Assembly: GCA_021774875.1 (NCBI GenBank)
Contig: JAJFIP010000392.1
Location: forward strand, 1 to 46,707
Length of the DNA stretch: 46,707 nucleotides
Source of the DNA: Emcibacter sp.
GTDB lineage: Bacteria > Pseudomonadota > Alphaproteobacteria > Sphingomonadales > Emcibacteraceae
Direction of reading: 5' to 3'
Both the position numbers and the translations under genes were made by a program. Numbering within the stretch: position 1 is the stretch's first letter; each line of letters starts with the position of its first letter. Below the pieces are notes generated by a model. It made no database searches and was not told the origin of the DNA. It saw only the letters and a program-made list of their open reading frames with translations. This document shows, one piece after another, positions 1-8,865 of the stretch.

Positions 1-318
1 ACGGGTCAGGAAGGTGCGGTGATATTCTTTGTTCAGGGCGGCCTGCAATGATGCCCCCGATTCACGGATAAAGGCATCGGTCAGGTCATAGGCCTGATTG
101 ATGGCAGAAAGCGTTGGGGTAAGATCGCCGAACTGATCCCAATGAATGATCCGCGCTCGCATATCACCATCTGCGACTTTCGCAGCAACATCTTCAATCT
201 GGGCAAAGGCAGATTTATAGAGTGCATTCTCACTGCGAAGCTGTTCCAGTTCATCATCATCAGATACCGAGGTATCCACGAAATTGTTATCTTGTGATTT
301 TTTAAACATTTTTAACAT
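1..318 (-). CDS. Methyl-accepting chemotaxis protein, N-terminal part (cut by window edge)
   Basis: The reading frame starts at ATG 318, preceded by a GAGAGAG Shine-Dalgarno, and runs off the left edge; 106 residues are visible. No transmembrane segment is seen. Residues about 22-90 are a HAMP-like helical segment (motifs YKSAFAQIEDVAAKVADG and LSAINQAYDLTDAF). The same segment occurs in the neighbouring 125-aa protein. This architecture fits soluble chemoreceptors whose signalling domain would lie further left, outside the window. It is the last gene of a PAS - HAMP-like - receptor set, so it probably signals oxygen or redox state to CheA/CheW. The receptor call is an inference from the N-terminal similarity and context, because the diagnostic signalling hairpin is not in the window. 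Confidence 0.6.
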   Translation of the reverse strand, partial: MLKMFKKSQDNNFVDTSVSDDDELEQLRSENALYKSAFAQIEDVAAKVADGDMRARIIHWDQFGDLTPTLSAINQAYDLTDAFIRESGASLQAALNKEYHRTFLTR

Positions 319-336
319 AATAATCTCTCTCTTAAC

Positions 337-714
337 TCACCTTAATGCAGGTGCAACCTGTTGCTCAAAATAGTCTCTTAGTGCCCGTAACTGATCTCTT
401 CTAAACTCATCCTGCTTTTGTAATGCGAGTATCTGTGATTCCTCTGATGCAAGAATATAATTCTCGGTAAAATCATAGGCGTTATTGATAGCAGACAACG
501 TGGCAGTGATTTTTTCAGATTCATCCTGATGGATAATCCGTGCCGTCAAATTACCCCCGGCCACTTTATTGGCAACTTCCTTAATCTGGGCAAAAGCCTT
601 TCTGTAAAGCGCGTTTTCCTTGCTGAGCTGTTCCAGTTTGCTAAACAAAAATGAATAATCCAGGCTGCTTTTTTCTTTGGTGTTGGATATGGCGGGTTTT
701 TTAAGCGGCTGCAT
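337..714 (-). CDS. Stand-alone HAMP-like protein, paralogue of the adjacent receptor N-terminus
   Basis: 125 residues, entirely helical-looking and without membrane segments. Residues about 25-95 closely match the N-terminus of the receptor encoded next to it: ENALYRKAFAQIKEVANKVA against ENALYKSAFAQIEDVAAKVA, then LSAINNAYDFTENYI against LSAINQAYDLTDAFI. After this the protein ends with a short charged coiled-coil tail (QKQDEFRRDQLRALRDYFEQQ) and has no signalling domain. Its start overlaps the end of the upstream PAS gene by 14 bases, and the receptor follows after 18 bases, so the three are probably co-transcribed. It may link the PAS sensor to the receptor, or be what remains of a duplicated receptor. 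No catalytic function is indicated. Confidence 0.7.
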   Translation of the reverse strand: MQPLKKPAISNTKEKSSLDYSFLFSKLEQLSKENALYRKAFAQIKEVANKVAGGNLTARIIHQDESEKITATLSAINNAYDFTENYILASEESQILALQKQDEFRRDQLRALRDYFEQQVAPALR

Positions 715-1249
715 TTTTCTTTTCCCTTAATGACCAGACAAATTCTGAATATGTCACGCCTTGGTCTGCCAGCAAATTTACCAGCATGGCAAAACTGGCT
801 TCCATTCCTGTCTTGGCATTTGAATGTTTATTTTCTTCTGCCATCAGCAACTCATAAATGCCGGAAATAGAATCTATTTCGTGACTTTCTGGTTTGCGCC
901 TGTTCGAGTGATAGCCAGTGATCTCGCCTCTTTCATCAAAGCTGGGGGTCACATGGGCAAATACCCAGTAATATTTTCCCGTCTTTGACATATTCTTCAC
1001 ATAGGCAAAGATTTCAGATCCGGCTTCAAGGGTATCCCATAGCAATTTAAAGACCGCACGGGGCATATCGGGATGACGGATAATACTGTGAGGCTGGTCT
1101 ATTAACTCCTCAGTAGTCATTTCAGCAACACGGCAAAAAATATCATTGGCGTAAGTCACTCTGCCTTTAAGATCGGTCTTGGATACGATGATCTCATTTT
1201 CACCATACATACTTTCTTCATTGATTGGGGTAACTGAATAGGTTGACAT
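701..1249 (-). CDS. Aer-like PAS domain redox/oxygen sensor protein
   Basis: 182 residues. Residues about 18-120 form one PAS domain of the aerotaxis-receptor (Aer) type: SKTDLKGRVTYANDIF, then QPHSIIRHPDMPRAVF, then KTGKYYWVFAHVTPSFDERG. In E. coli Aer this type of domain binds FAD and reports redox state. Here the protein ends soon after the PAS domain, with no membrane anchor, HAMP domain or signalling hairpin; those functions appear to be supplied by the two downstream genes. It is the first gene of the set. The first ATG is at 1249, followed by MSTYSVTPINEE, as usual for the family. The PAS assignment is firm; FAD binding and the aerotaxis role are inferred from family resemblance. Confidence 0.82.
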   Translation of the reverse strand: MSTYSVTPINEESMYGENEIIVSKTDLKGRVTYANDIFCRVAEMTTEELIDQPHSIIRHPDMPRAVFKLLWDTLEAGSEIFAYVKNMSKTGKYYWVFAHVTPSFDERGEITGYHSNRRKPESHEIDSISGIYELLMAEENKHSNAKTGMEASFAMLVNLLADQGVTYSEFVWSLREKKNAAA

Positions 1250-2116
1250 TACTAAATTTCCCTTGTTTAAATCTACTCTGCATCATTGGACTATTTATAA
1301 ATTGCTAAATTTCAAAAGCATTCTTGATATAAATAATTCCTGTTTAGCTAAATGATTAATTCTCTGCCTTAGTCATAATACTGATTATTTAAGCCATTAA
1401 GCTTATTACTGTTATTACTATTCTTAAAAAGCAGTATTATTAAATTGTATTAATATAATGTAAAAAGAATGGTTTTTATTTCAACTTGCGGTTGATTGTA
1501 ATAATTACTATTATGTTCTATGGCGGTTCCCATTTGCATCTTTTGTCGTAAGTCATGCTCCCAGCAGAATAATTTCCTATTAAACATATAAGCGCTATAT
1601 TTTCTAATTATAAAAAAATAGTTTTTACTGCCAATCCGCAGATATTTATATGGTTAATAATAAATAAATGCCCTCAGTGAACCGGGTAAATCCTCTAATT
1701 TTGTCTTAATATTATTATTATTAAATGAGTGTAACATTGACTTAGATCAATTTTTTGGACTGTATGGTCTGTCTTGACACTCTCTGATAATCGACAGTTG
1801 ATTGAAAAAATAACCGATAACGGAACTCAAAAAGACTATAAGTATATTATGAGTTTTCTATTGAGCTTGGATGTAGTGAAGGTGAGAGATATGACAAAAA
1901 ATATTCAAGTTTTATGATTAATTGACAACTAGTTTCTTGACTAGCAGTAAAAATTTATTCCTGCCTATGGATTTTTGTATGCACCGAAAGTAATACAATT
2001 AGTGGTTGTTTGCTAACATGATCATAAACTTCAAAAATGTGATTTTCATCCTTTATGTATTACCTATATATAAAGGACTAGTATGAATTATGCATTTTCA
2101 TTGTCATTTGGGAAAC
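1250..2116. other. AT-rich stretch without a recognisable gene
   Basis: About 870 bases lie between the PAS gene start and tRNA-Thr, rich in AT runs and with stops in all frames. The part next to 1249 must hold the promoter of the PAS gene. One FNR-like box (1737-1750) is listed separately. On the plus strand near 1884-1917 a ribosome-binding-like GGTGAGAGAT precedes an ATG, but that frame closes after eight codons (MTKNIQVL), so it is at most a leader peptide or a truncated gene start. A weak inverted repeat (CCTTTAT/ATAAAGG) spans 2050-2076. Nothing else is supported. Confidence 0.5.
1737..1750. promoter_or_regulatory. FNR/FixK-like box
   Basis: TTGAC-TTAG-ATCAA differs from the FNR-family consensus TTGAT-N4-ATCAA at one position. 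It lies about 490 bases upstream of the Aer-like PAS gene, with no convincing plus-strand gene to its right, so the target promoter is unclear. Oxygen-dependent control would suit an aerotaxis-type operon, but at this distance the link is only suggestive. Chance occurrence in AT-rich DNA is possible. Confidence 0.3.
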
Positions 2117-2191
2117 TGGTGCCGCTGGGAAGAATTGAACTTCCGACCTCGTCATTACCAATGACGCGCTCTACCACTGAGCTACAGCGGC
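2117..2191 (-). tRNA. tRNA-Thr (anticodon GGU)
   Basis: Read on the minus strand, the 75 bases fold as a complete cloverleaf: acceptor stem GCCGCTG/CAGCGGC, D arm GCTC-AGTGGTA-GAGC, anticodon stem CGTCA/TGACG with loop TTGGTAA (anticodon GGT), variable loop AGGTC, T arm GGAAG-TTCAATT-CTTCC, discriminator A and encoded CCA at 2117-2119. The anticodon decodes ACC and ACU threonine codons. Confidence 0.97.
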
Positions 2192-2350
2192 CCTGAACAG
2201 GGGGGCCAGACAAAAGAAAATTCTCTGTCAGAATGGCGCGGAAGATGCCACAGCTTTCATAACGGCGCAAGCCCTATTCCCTAATTATTTGCGATTCAGG
2301 AAGATTGTCCCTAAATTAGCCTCAATTGATCATAAACTGGCAGGATCACC

Positions 2351-2485
2351 ATGAATAAAAAAGACAAACAAAAAGAAAAACAGGAACGACTGGCACAGGC
2401 ACTCAGGGATAACCTGAAGCGGCGCAAACAACAAGTACCCCCCACTCCCAAAAGCAACGCTCTCCCGGAAAAGGCAAAAGAATAA
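2351..2485 (+). CDS. Small conserved alphaproteobacterial protein, 44 aa
   Basis: ATG at 2351 is preceded at good distance by GCAGGA. The product is short, highly charged and probably one long helix: KDKQKEKQERLAQALRDN, then LKRRKQQ, then a Pro/Ser tail. Small proteins with this Lys-rich start and a RDNLKRRK-like core are annotated as hypothetical in many alphaproteobacteria, often near dcd or murA as here. That recollection and the ribosome-binding site are the reasons for calling it despite its size. Function unknown. The basic composition would allow nucleic-acid or ribosome contact, but nothing in the sequence proves that. Confidence 0.7.
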   Translation: MNKKDKQKEKQERLAQALRDNLKRRKQQVPPTPKSNALPEKAKE

Positions 2486-2575
2486 CGGCCCGCCCACCTA
2501 GAGACTTGTGGACAAATCCATTCTGGGTTACAAAAACACAGATAGAAAATTATGCTAAAAAGGATTTAAAGTAAT

Positions 2576-3130
2576 ATGGCCATCATGTCCGACAAATGGA
2601 TCAGGGAACAAGCCCTGAACAGAGGTATGATCGACCCTTTTGAGGATCGACAGAAGCGTGAAGGGGTCATATCCTACGGCCTGTCATCTTATGGTTATGA
2701 TGCGCGGGTTTCAGGTGAGTTCAAGATATTTACCGATGTGGATTCGGTGACTGTGGATCCGAAAAACTTTGCCTCGGAAAGTTTTGTCGACCGGCCTGGT
2801 GATGTCTGCATCATACCCCCAAATTCTTTTGCTCTGGCCCGAACAGTGGAATATTTTCGTATCCCAGAGGATGTGCTGGTGATCTGTCTTGGCAAGTCTA
2901 CCTATGCCCGTTGTGGAATTATTGTCAATGTAACCCCGCTCGAACCGGGCTGGGAAGGTCATGTTACACTGGAATTTTCCAACACAACGCCCCTACCCGC
3001 AAAAATCTATGCCAATGAGGGCGCCTGCCAGTTTCTGTTTTTTGAAGGCAACGAGCCGTGCGAAGTTTCCTATAACGCAAGATCCGGCAAATATATGGGC
3101 CAGACCGGTGTAACGCTGCCCAAATTGTAA
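2576..3130 (+). CDS. dcd: dCTP deaminase
   Basis: 184 residues, normal length for the trimeric dUTPase-fold deaminase that converts dCTP to dUTP and ammonia, supplying dUMP for thymidylate synthesis. The N-terminal [25 protein letters not shown], the central [19 protein letters not shown] with the catalytic Glu in the following [11 protein letters not shown], and the C-terminal [14 protein letters not shown] are all characteristic. The ATG at 2576 is preferred: the family often has a short MxIMSDKW start, and the AAAAAGG upstream sits closer to it than to ATG 2585. The gene stands alone, 125 bases before murA. Confidence 0.96.
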   Translation: MAIMSDKWIREQALNRGMIDPFEDRQKREGVISYGLSSYGYDARVSGEFKIFTDVDSVTVDPKNFASESFVDRPGDVCIIPPNSFALARTVEYFRIPEDVLVICLGKSTYARCGIIVNVTPLEPGWEGHVTLEFSNTTPLPAKIYANEGACQFLFFEGNEPCEVSYNARSGKYMGQTGVTLPKL

Positions 3131-3198
3131 AAATTGAGCGCAGCGAAGAAAGGCCAAGGGCCGCCCGAGTTAATACGAGGATAGCCTAAGCTGCCCTA

Positions 3199-3216
3199 GC
3201 TTTAGTTTACTAAAGC
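3199..3216 (+). promoter_or_regulatory. Perfect palindrome/hairpin between dcd and murA
   Basis: GCTTTAGT-TT-ACTAAAGC gives an eight-base-pair stem with a two-base loop, flanked by CCTA upstream and TAGG downstream. It ends about 40 bases before the murA start. No T-run follows, so it is not a standard terminator. It could be an operator or an RNA structure in the murA leader. Confidence 0.4.
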
Positions 3217-3255
3217 GGAAAATTAGGAAAGCACCGGCGATTGAGGCAAAATAAA

Positions 3256-4545
3256 ATGGAAAAAATAGTCATTGAAGGCGGTCGCAGACTGGAAGGCGCA
3301 CTCCCCATCAGCGGGGCCAAAAATGCCGCCCTTCCGCTTATGTGTGCGGGATTGCTCACCAAAGGTGGTCTGACCCTGCATAACCTGCCCCATCTGGCAG
3401 ATATTAAAACCCTGGCCAGTCTGTTGACGGAGCTTGGCAGTAAGATCAGCTATGACGAGGAGGGCTGGGACATCGGCAGCGGTCAGACTGTTACCATTGC
3501 CGCCCAGAATATCACCAGCACAACTGCCCCATACGATATTGTCCGCAAGATGCGGGCCTCCATTCTGGTACTGGGGCCCCTGTTGGCACGGGAAGGCGAG
3601 GCTATCGTCTCCCTGCCCGGCGGATGTGCCATCGGCAACCGTCCCATTGATTTGCATCTGAAGGCTTTTGAGGATATTGGGGCCACAATTGAACTGAAAG
3701 ATGGCTACGTGAGGGCATCAGGAAAACTCACTGGCGGCACGGTTCACTTTGCCACCGTATCTGTGGGTGCCACGGAAAATATTCTGATGGCAGCCTGTCT
3801 CGCCGATGGCTCAACCATCATTGAAAATGCTGCGAAAGAACCGGAAATTACCGATCTGGCCAACTGCCTTGTTGCTATGGGAGCTAAAATTTCCGGCATT
3901 GGTACGTCACGACTGGAGGTTACTGGCGTCAGTGAGCTACATACAACGGAATATAGCGTCATGCCCGATAGGATAGAGGCCGGCAGCTACGCGGTTGCAG
4001 CGGCCATGACCGGGGGTGAGTTGGAACTTCTCGGCAACGACCTGCCGTTCGTGATGACCGGGACACTTGAAATTCTGAAACAGGCGGGACTTGTTTTCAA
4101 CGAAACCGACCGGGGCTTGCTCATCCGTCTTGGTTCTGAAAAAATAAAGGGTATTAATGCGGTCACTCAACCCTTCCCCGGTTTCCCAACCGATATGCAG
4201 GCCCAGCTTATGGCCATGATGACCATGTGCGACGGGGCCTCGGTCATTACCGAAACCATTTTTGAGAACAGATTTATGCATGTGCCTGAACTTTGCCGCA
4301 TGGGAGCCGATATAACCGTCAATGGTTCCTCCGCCACTATCAGGGGGATTGGCAAACTTTTAGGGGCACAGGTTATGGCTACAGACCTTCGGGCATCCAT
4401 GTCACTGGTGCTGGCCGGACTAGCCGCAGACGGCGTTACTGATGTAAATCGTATTTATCATCTGGACCGGGGCTATGAACGTCTGGTACAAAAGCTTGGG
4501 TCATGTGGCGCAAAAATATCCCGCGAACAGGCTGATAGTATATAA
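3256..4545 (+). CDS. murA: UDP-N-acetylglucosamine 1-carboxyvinyltransferase
   Basis: Cytoplasmic enzyme of the first committed step of peptidoglycan synthesis; it transfers enolpyruvate from PEP to UDP-GlcNAc. About 429 residues, normal for the two-domain EPSP-synthase-like fold. Visible hallmarks are the N-terminal [20 protein letters not shown] with the catalytic Lys, the PEP-reactive Cys in [16 protein letters not shown] (the target of fosfomycin in this family), and the C-terminal [17 protein letters not shown] with [13 protein letters not shown] 3256 was chosen over TTG 3241 because MEKIVIEGG matches the family start and GAGG lies just upstream. It opens the conserved block that continues through hisG/hisD to yacG. 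Confidence 0.97.
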   Translation: MEKIVIEGGRRLEGALPISGAKNAALPLMCAGLLTKGGLTLHNLPHLADIKTLASLLTELGSKISYDEEGWDIGSGQTVTIAAQNITSTTAPYDIVRKMRASILVLGPLLAREGEAIVSLPGGCAIGNRPIDLHLKAFEDIGATIELKDGYVRASGKLTGGTVHFATVSVGATENILMAACLADGSTIIENAAKEPEITDLANCLVAMGAKISGIGTSRLEVTGVSELHTTEYSVMPDRIEAGSYAVAAAMTGGELELLGNDLPFVMTGTLEILKQAGLVFNETDRGLLIRLGSEKIKGINAVTQPFPGFPTDMQAQLMAMMTMCDGASVITETIFENRFMHVPELCRMGADITVNGSSATIRGIGKLLGAQVMATDLRASMSLVLAGLAADGVTDVNRIYHLDRGYERLVQKLGSCGAKISREQADSI

Positions 4546-4560
4546 TATTGGGAAAAAATT

Positions 4561-5055
4561 TTGGAAAAACTGAAGCTCCGGGCTGAAGACGCAGAAGACC
4601 TGACAATCATGTCTGCCTATCTTCAGGACGCGATCACCATGATGGGTGATATTGTCTATCTGCGCGACAGTCGACGCTTTGTCATGATGATGAACCGCTA
4701 TGTCTGGGAAAACCGCTGCCCTGAAACCGGGAAAGTGCTGTCTGAGAATAGCATGCCCTGTAGCCGGATACGCACCGGCCTGCATTTTGATGACGTGCTA
4801 AAAATCAGCAGTCAGAATATTATCGTCTCAATGAAAGATCATCCGCTGGAGCTTTTATCCATCGAGACCCGACAATCGGAAGATAAAACCTATCATGTGG
4901 ATTTCATATTTTCCGGCGAAGGGATTATCCGTCTTGATTGCGAAATGATTTCGGCCCATATGCAAGATATTGGCGAAGCCTGGCCCGCCAAATATCACCC
5001 CAAGCATGAAATTCTAAACGCGTTGCAGACTGATAATCCTGATTATGCTGGATAG
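4561..5055 (+). CDS. DUF2948 family protein
   Basis: 164 residues. The N-terminus MEKLKLRAEDAEDLTIMSAY followed by LQDAITMMGDI and the motif RRFVMMMNRYVWE identify the DUF2948 family, a soluble alphaproteobacterial family of unknown function nearly always found beside murA and hisD. Translation appears to begin at TTG 4561, because the residues it adds match the usual family start; the first ATG (4609) would remove them. It follows murA after 15 bases and is probably in the same operon. No catalytic motif is apparent. Confidence 0.85.
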   Translation: MEKLKLRAEDAEDLTIMSAYLQDAITMMGDIVYLRDSRRFVMMMNRYVWENRCPETGKVLSENSMPCSRIRTGLHFDDVLKISSQNIIVSMKDHPLELLSIETRQSEDKTYHVDFIFSGEGIIRLDCEMISAHMQDIGEAWPAKYHPKHEILNALQTDNPDYAG

Positions 5056-5114
5056 TTGGTTTGTAATTTCGTACAACGGGGCGATTTTTTGAGTTTCAGG
5101 AGTGAACCGCACAA

Positions 5115-5777
5115 GTGTCTTCTAACGAACCCATGATTATGGCCCTGCCCAAGGGCCGTATCCTTGAAGAGGTCATGCCCATCATTCGCGGGGCCGGAAT
5201 AATCCCGGAACCAGCATTTGACGATCCCAAATCACGCAAACTGACTTTTGATACCAATCACCCGCAGCTCAGGATAATTCGGGTCAGAAGCTTTGATGTG
5301 GCGACTTTTGTTGCCTTTGGCGCGGCCCAGCTTGGGGTTGCGGGTAATGACGTGTTGCTGGAATTTGATTATCCTGAAATATATGCTCCTCTGGATCTGG
5401 ACATCGGCCATTGCAGGGTATCAGTAGCGGAATTAAAATCACTGAGTATCAGCGATGACCCAAGCCGCTGGAGCCATGTGCGCGTGGCGACAAAATACCC
5501 TAATCTGACTGCCAAGCATTTTGCCAAGCGTGGTGTGCAGGCGGAATGTATCAAACTGAACGGGGCCATGGAACTGGCCCCGAGCCTTGGTCTGTGTCGG
5601 CGTATTGTTGATCTGGTCAGCTCAGGCGCAACCCTCAAGGCAAATGGTCTGGTGGAGATTGAGAAAATCATTGATATTACATCGCGCCTCATTGTCAACC
5701 GTACTGCTTTTAAAACCCGTAATGAGGAAATCAGCGAGATATTGCAGAATATTGCCGCCAGAAATGATTTAAAGTGA
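5115..5777 (+). CDS. hisG: ATP phosphoribosyltransferase, short form
   Basis: First enzyme of histidine synthesis, condensing ATP with PRPP. At 220 residues it is the short form, which lacks the C-terminal regulatory domain and in characterised species requires the HisZ partner; no hisZ is in this window. Family features seen are [14 protein letters not shown] near the start, the central [19 protein letters not shown], and the PRPP-binding-like [14 protein letters not shown] near the end. GTG 5115 is taken as start because CAGGAG lies at suitable distance and no better ATG exists. It sits seven bases before hisD. Confidence 0.95.
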   Translation: MSSNEPMIMALPKGRILEEVMPIIRGAGIIPEPAFDDPKSRKLTFDTNHPQLRIIRVRSFDVATFVAFGAAQLGVAGNDVLLEFDYPEIYAPLDLDIGHCRVSVAELKSLSISDDPSRWSHVRVATKYPNLTAKHFAKRGVQAECIKLNGAMELAPSLGLCRRIVDLVSSGATLKANGLVEIEKIIDITSRLIVNRTAFKTRNEEISEILQNIAARNDLK

Positions 5778-5784
5778 TAAATTC

Positions 5785-7083
5785 ATGGTAACGACATTAA
5801 ATTTCAACGAACCCGGATTTGCTCAGGATTTCAAAGAATTTCTTGGCCGCCGCCAGAATATTGATACGGATGTATCCGAAGTCGTGCGGGCTATCCTTAA
5901 AGATGTCCAAGGCCGAGGAGATGCGGCACTCTTTGATTATACCAGCCGTTTTGACCGACTTGACCTGACAGAAAAAACCATCCGGGTCAGTGATCAGGAA
6001 ATAAAAGCCGCCAAGTCTCACTGTTCAGAAGAAACACTGGAAGCATTAAGCTTTGCAGCAACGCGCATTGACAGCTTTCACCGCCGCCATTTGCCCGAGG
6101 GTGACGCCTACACAGACGTTACCGGAGTTACGTTGGAAGCACGCTGGACGGCAGTGTCATCGGCGGGAATATATGTACCCGGTGGCAAGGCAGCCTACCC
6201 CTCTTCCGTCCTGATGAATGCCATACCAGCCAAATGTGCCGGGGTTGAACGCATTGTCATGGTGGTCCCGGCCCCGGATGGCATACTCAATCCCCTTGTG
6301 CTGGCCGCAGCGGAACTGGTGGGCATAACAGAAATATACAAGGTCGGTGGAGCACAGGCGATTGCAGCTCTGGCATATGGCACGGAATCTATTGCCCCCG
6401 TTGACGTGATCACTGGTCCCGGCAATGCTTATGTGGCGGCGGCAAAACGCGAAGTATTTGGCACCGTTGGCATTGACATGATTGCCGGTCCATCAGAAAT
6501 TCTGGTCCTTGCCGATGGCAGGAATGATCCACGCTGGATTGCCATGGACCTGCTGTCCCAAGCCGAGCATGATGAGCTTGCTCAAGCGATTCTGATCACC
6601 GATGATAAGGACTTTGCCCAAGCGACCTGCAAAACTGTGGACGAACACCTGAAAGACCTGCCACGAGCAGATATTGCCCGCACCAGCTGGAACGATCATG
6701 GGGTGGTAATTGTGGTGAGCAGCTTTGAGCAAGCTGTACCCCTTATAAATCAGCTGGCACCTGAACATCTGCAACTGGCCATTGACAATCCACGCGCCTA
6801 TGCAAAAGAAATTAAAAATGCCGGATCAATCTTCCTTGGTCGCCTGACGCCGGAGGCCATAGGTGACTATGTGGCTGGTCCCAATCATGTGCTGCCTACA
6901 GCGGGCAGTGCACGTTTTTCTTCTGGTTTAAGTGTTCTTAATTTTATGAAAAGGAATACTCTGATAGAATGCTCATCCGAAAGCCTCGATATTATCGGTC
7001 CCCGGGCCATGACCCTTGCCGAACAAGAAGGTTTACAGGCCCACGCCAGGTCCATTGGGATCAGACTGGGTAATAAGGAATAG
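5785..7083 (+). CDS. hisD: Histidinol dehydrogenase
   Basis: 432 residues, the normal length. Zinc- and NAD-dependent enzyme that oxidises L-histidinol through the aldehyde to histidine, the last two steps of the pathway. Diagnostic segments are YVPGGKAAYPSSVLMNAIPA, VGGAQAIAALAYGTESI, IDMIAGPSEILVLAD, DLLSQAEHDELAQAIL, and near the end YVAGPNHVLPTAGSARFSSG with the zinc-ligand His. It is directly after hisG, so two histidine genes are embedded in the murA-yacG block; the other his genes are elsewhere. Confidence 0.97.
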   Translation: MVTTLNFNEPGFAQDFKEFLGRRQNIDTDVSEVVRAILKDVQGRGDAALFDYTSRFDRLDLTEKTIRVSDQEIKAAKSHCSEETLEALSFAATRIDSFHRRHLPEGDAYTDVTGVTLEARWTAVSSAGIYVPGGKAAYPSSVLMNAIPAKCAGVERIVMVVPAPDGILNPLVLAAAELVGITEIYKVGGAQAIAALAYGTESIAPVDVITGPGNAYVAAAKREVFGTVGIDMIAGPSEILVLADGRNDPRWIAMDLLSQAEHDELAQAILITDDKDFAQATCKTVDEHLKDLPRADIARTSWNDHGVVIVVSSFEQAVPLINQLAPEHLQLAIDNPRAYAKEIKNAGSIFLGRLTPEAIGDYVAGPNHVLPTAGSARFSSGLSVLNFMKRNTLIECSSESLDIIGPRAMTLAEQEGLQAHARSIGIRLGNKE

Positions 7084-7092
7084 GATAGTGAC

Positions 7093-7587
7093 ATGGGCAG
7101 CACACATCGTATCTGCCATATCGAACTGGATGAAAAAACTATTATTCGCCGTAATGCGGACATTGATCACGAACGCCGTGTCGCTATTTTTGATCTGCTT
7201 GAAGAAAACAGCTATCAGCCGCTGGATGAGCTGCCCGACAATTATGCGGGGCCATTCCGGCTTGTGCTCAGGATGGAAGATAACCGTCTGGTCATGGATT
7301 TATATTCTGCCGAAGATAATCAACAGACCCGGAAGCTGACTATCATCACCTTGCCCCTGACACTGCTGCGCCGAACTATCAAGGAATATTTCCAGATCTG
7401 TGACAGCTATTTTAGTGCCATTAAAAGCGCCAGTCCCCGGCAAATAGAAACCATCGACATGGCCCGACGTGGCCTTCATGACCAGGGAACCGAAATATTG
7501 CGGGAAAGGCTTGGCGAGAAGGTAAAAATGGATTTTATAACCGCGCGCCGTCTATTCACCCTGATATGCGTTCTACAAATCAGGTAA
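7093..7587 (+). CDS. UPF0262 family protein
   Basis: 164 residues. Recognised from ICHIELDEKTIIRRNADIDH near the N-terminus, the central LPLTLLRRTIKEYFQICDSY and the tail MARRGLHDQGTEILRERLG. UPF0262 is a soluble alphaproteobacterial family of unknown function that regularly follows hisD and precedes a low-molecular-weight phosphatase, exactly as here. It starts nine bases after hisD ends and stops five bases before the next gene, so it is part of the operon. No catalytic residues can be named. Confidence 0.88.
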   Translation: MGSTHRICHIELDEKTIIRRNADIDHERRVAIFDLLEENSYQPLDELPDNYAGPFRLVLRMEDNRLVMDLYSAEDNQQTRKLTIITLPLTLLRRTIKEYFQICDSYFSAIKSASPRQIETIDMARRGLHDQGTEILRERLGEKVKMDFITARRLFTLICVLQIR

Positions 7588-7592
7588 GGCCA

Positions 7593-8093
7593 ATGGCTAA
7601 TATTGTTATCCCGACACCATTTGATCTTAAAGACCCGCCTGATACCCTCGATTTACCCCATAGTGTCCTGTTTATCTGTAATTTCAATGCTGTGCGCTCT
7701 CCCATGGCAGAGGCCCTGACCAAATATTACTGCGGCCATCAGATTTTCGCAGATAGTGTTGGCATCCGGGCAGAAGAAAACCAGGCCAATCCCTTTGCCA
7801 TTGCCGTTATGGAAGAGATTGGGCTTGATATATCCAGCCATAGCCCCAAAAGATTTGAGGAGCTGCTGGACAATTCCTTTGATCTAGTTGTGACTTTAAG
7901 CGCGGAAGCACAACATAAAGCCATTGACCTGACCCGCACGCTGGATTGCCAAGTCGAATATTGGCCCACTCTGGACCCTACAGCTGTGATGGGAAACCGG
8001 GAAAATATCATCTCAGCATTCCGCCAGACCCGTGATATGCTAACTGAAAAAATAAAGAAACGCTTTGAGGTTGATTATTTCCCGACAGTCTAA
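7593..8093 (+). CDS. Low-molecular-weight protein tyrosine phosphatase family protein
   Basis: About 166 residues. The phosphate-binding loop C-N-F-N-A-V-R-S fits the C-x5-R signature of the low-molecular-weight phosphatase/arsenate reductase superfamily, and LDPTA near the C-terminus could supply the general-acid Asp. An N-terminal stretch of about 30 residues precedes the core. ATG 7593 is preferred over ATG 7566 because AGGTAAGG lies just before it and it avoids overlap with the UPF0262 gene. Members at this locus are often labelled ArsC-like, but there is no arsenic gene nearby; a housekeeping phosphatase role is more likely. The substrate is unknown. Confidence 0.8.
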   Translation: MANIVIPTPFDLKDPPDTLDLPHSVLFICNFNAVRSPMAEALTKYYCGHQIFADSVGIRAEENQANPFAIAVMEEIGLDISSHSPKRFEELLDNSFDLVVTLSAEAQHKAIDLTRTLDCQVEYWPTLDPTAVMGNRENIISAFRQTRDMLTEKIKKRFEVDYFPTV

Positions 8094-8210
8094 TAATAAT
8101 GCTGAAATATGATATTAATATTATCTTTCTGGTAACTAAATAATTTTATCATTGTAAATATTAAGAATGATCAGCTGTATAAGTATCTAGTACCCATAAA
8201 GTAAGATGTA

Positions 8211-8825
8211 ATGAAAAGTTTTTTTATTTTTTTTCTGACCCTGTCCGGTATGCTAATTTCACTGTTTCCAGGCAATGCAACAGTAATCGATTTTGAGGAA
8301 ATTACTGTCCCCAACAGTGGGAATTCACTGGATTCGAAGGGATTTAATTTCTTTAATGACTGTCTGGTGGTATCAAGTTGTATCCTTCATCGGGATGGAG
8401 GTAACCCTTTCAATGCCGACCCGGGTGGTGTGACCTATGCCCATGAGGAGTCTCATTCCACATCAACATTAACCCAAATCAGCGGTGATGCCTTTGATTT
8501 GATTTCTATAGACTTTGCAGATTTCTTTAATTTTCTCACTTCGCAGACTATTCAGGTAATTGGAACCTATGACAGTGGCGGCACAATTTCGATGACTGTG
8601 GAATTAAGTAGCATATTTGGCCTTGAAACATTTTTCTTTAACTGGGAAGCCCTGTCACAGGTCACCTGGACTGAAACATCTGGAAACTGGCTGCAACTGG
8701 ATAATGTTGTTGTGCAAAATACCGTTGTAGAACAACCTGTCGCCAGCATTCCTGCCCCCGGTTCACTGGCTTTATTCGTCCTTGCATTTACGGGCTTCAT
8801 AACCGCACGAAAAAGACATCAATAA
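8211..8825 (+). CDS. Exported protein with PEP-CTERM-type sorting signal
   Basis: 204 residues. An N-terminal hydrophobic signal peptide (KSFFIFFLTLSGMLISLFPG) is followed by a Ser/Thr- and Phe-rich beta-type domain starting VIDFEEITVPNSG. The C-terminus has the three parts of an exosortase target: the PAPGS motif (variant of PEP), a hydrophobic helix LALFVLAFTGFI, and a basic end ARKRHQ. Such proteins are cleaved and anchored or released by an EpsH/XrtA-type exosortase, usually in exopolysaccharide-producing bacteria; none is encoded here. The gene is flanked by AT-rich spacers and splits the otherwise conserved phosphatase-infA pair, suggesting insertion. Its ligand or structural role is unknown. 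Confidence 0.75.
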   Translation: MKSFFIFFLTLSGMLISLFPGNATVIDFEEITVPNSGNSLDSKGFNFFNDCLVVSSCILHRDGGNPFNADPGGVTYAHEESHSTSTLTQISGDAFDLISIDFADFFNFLTSQTIQVIGTYDSGGTISMTVELSSIFGLETFFFNWEALSQVTWTETSGNWLQLDNVVVQNTVVEQPVASIPAPGSLALFVLAFTGFITARKRHQ

Positions 8826-8865
8826 AAGGCAAAAAATAAAATACAGTGATGATCATTCTTTTTAA

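Noticed and set aside
2088-2270. 60-residue minus-strand open frame across tRNA-Thr
   Set aside because: Its core residues are a translation of the tRNA itself; no ribosome-binding site, so not a gene.
8211-8825. C-terminal hydrophobic stretch considered as a plain membrane anchor
   Set aside because: The PAPGS motif, hydrophobic helix and basic end in sequence fit an exosortase sorting signal better than a simple anchor.
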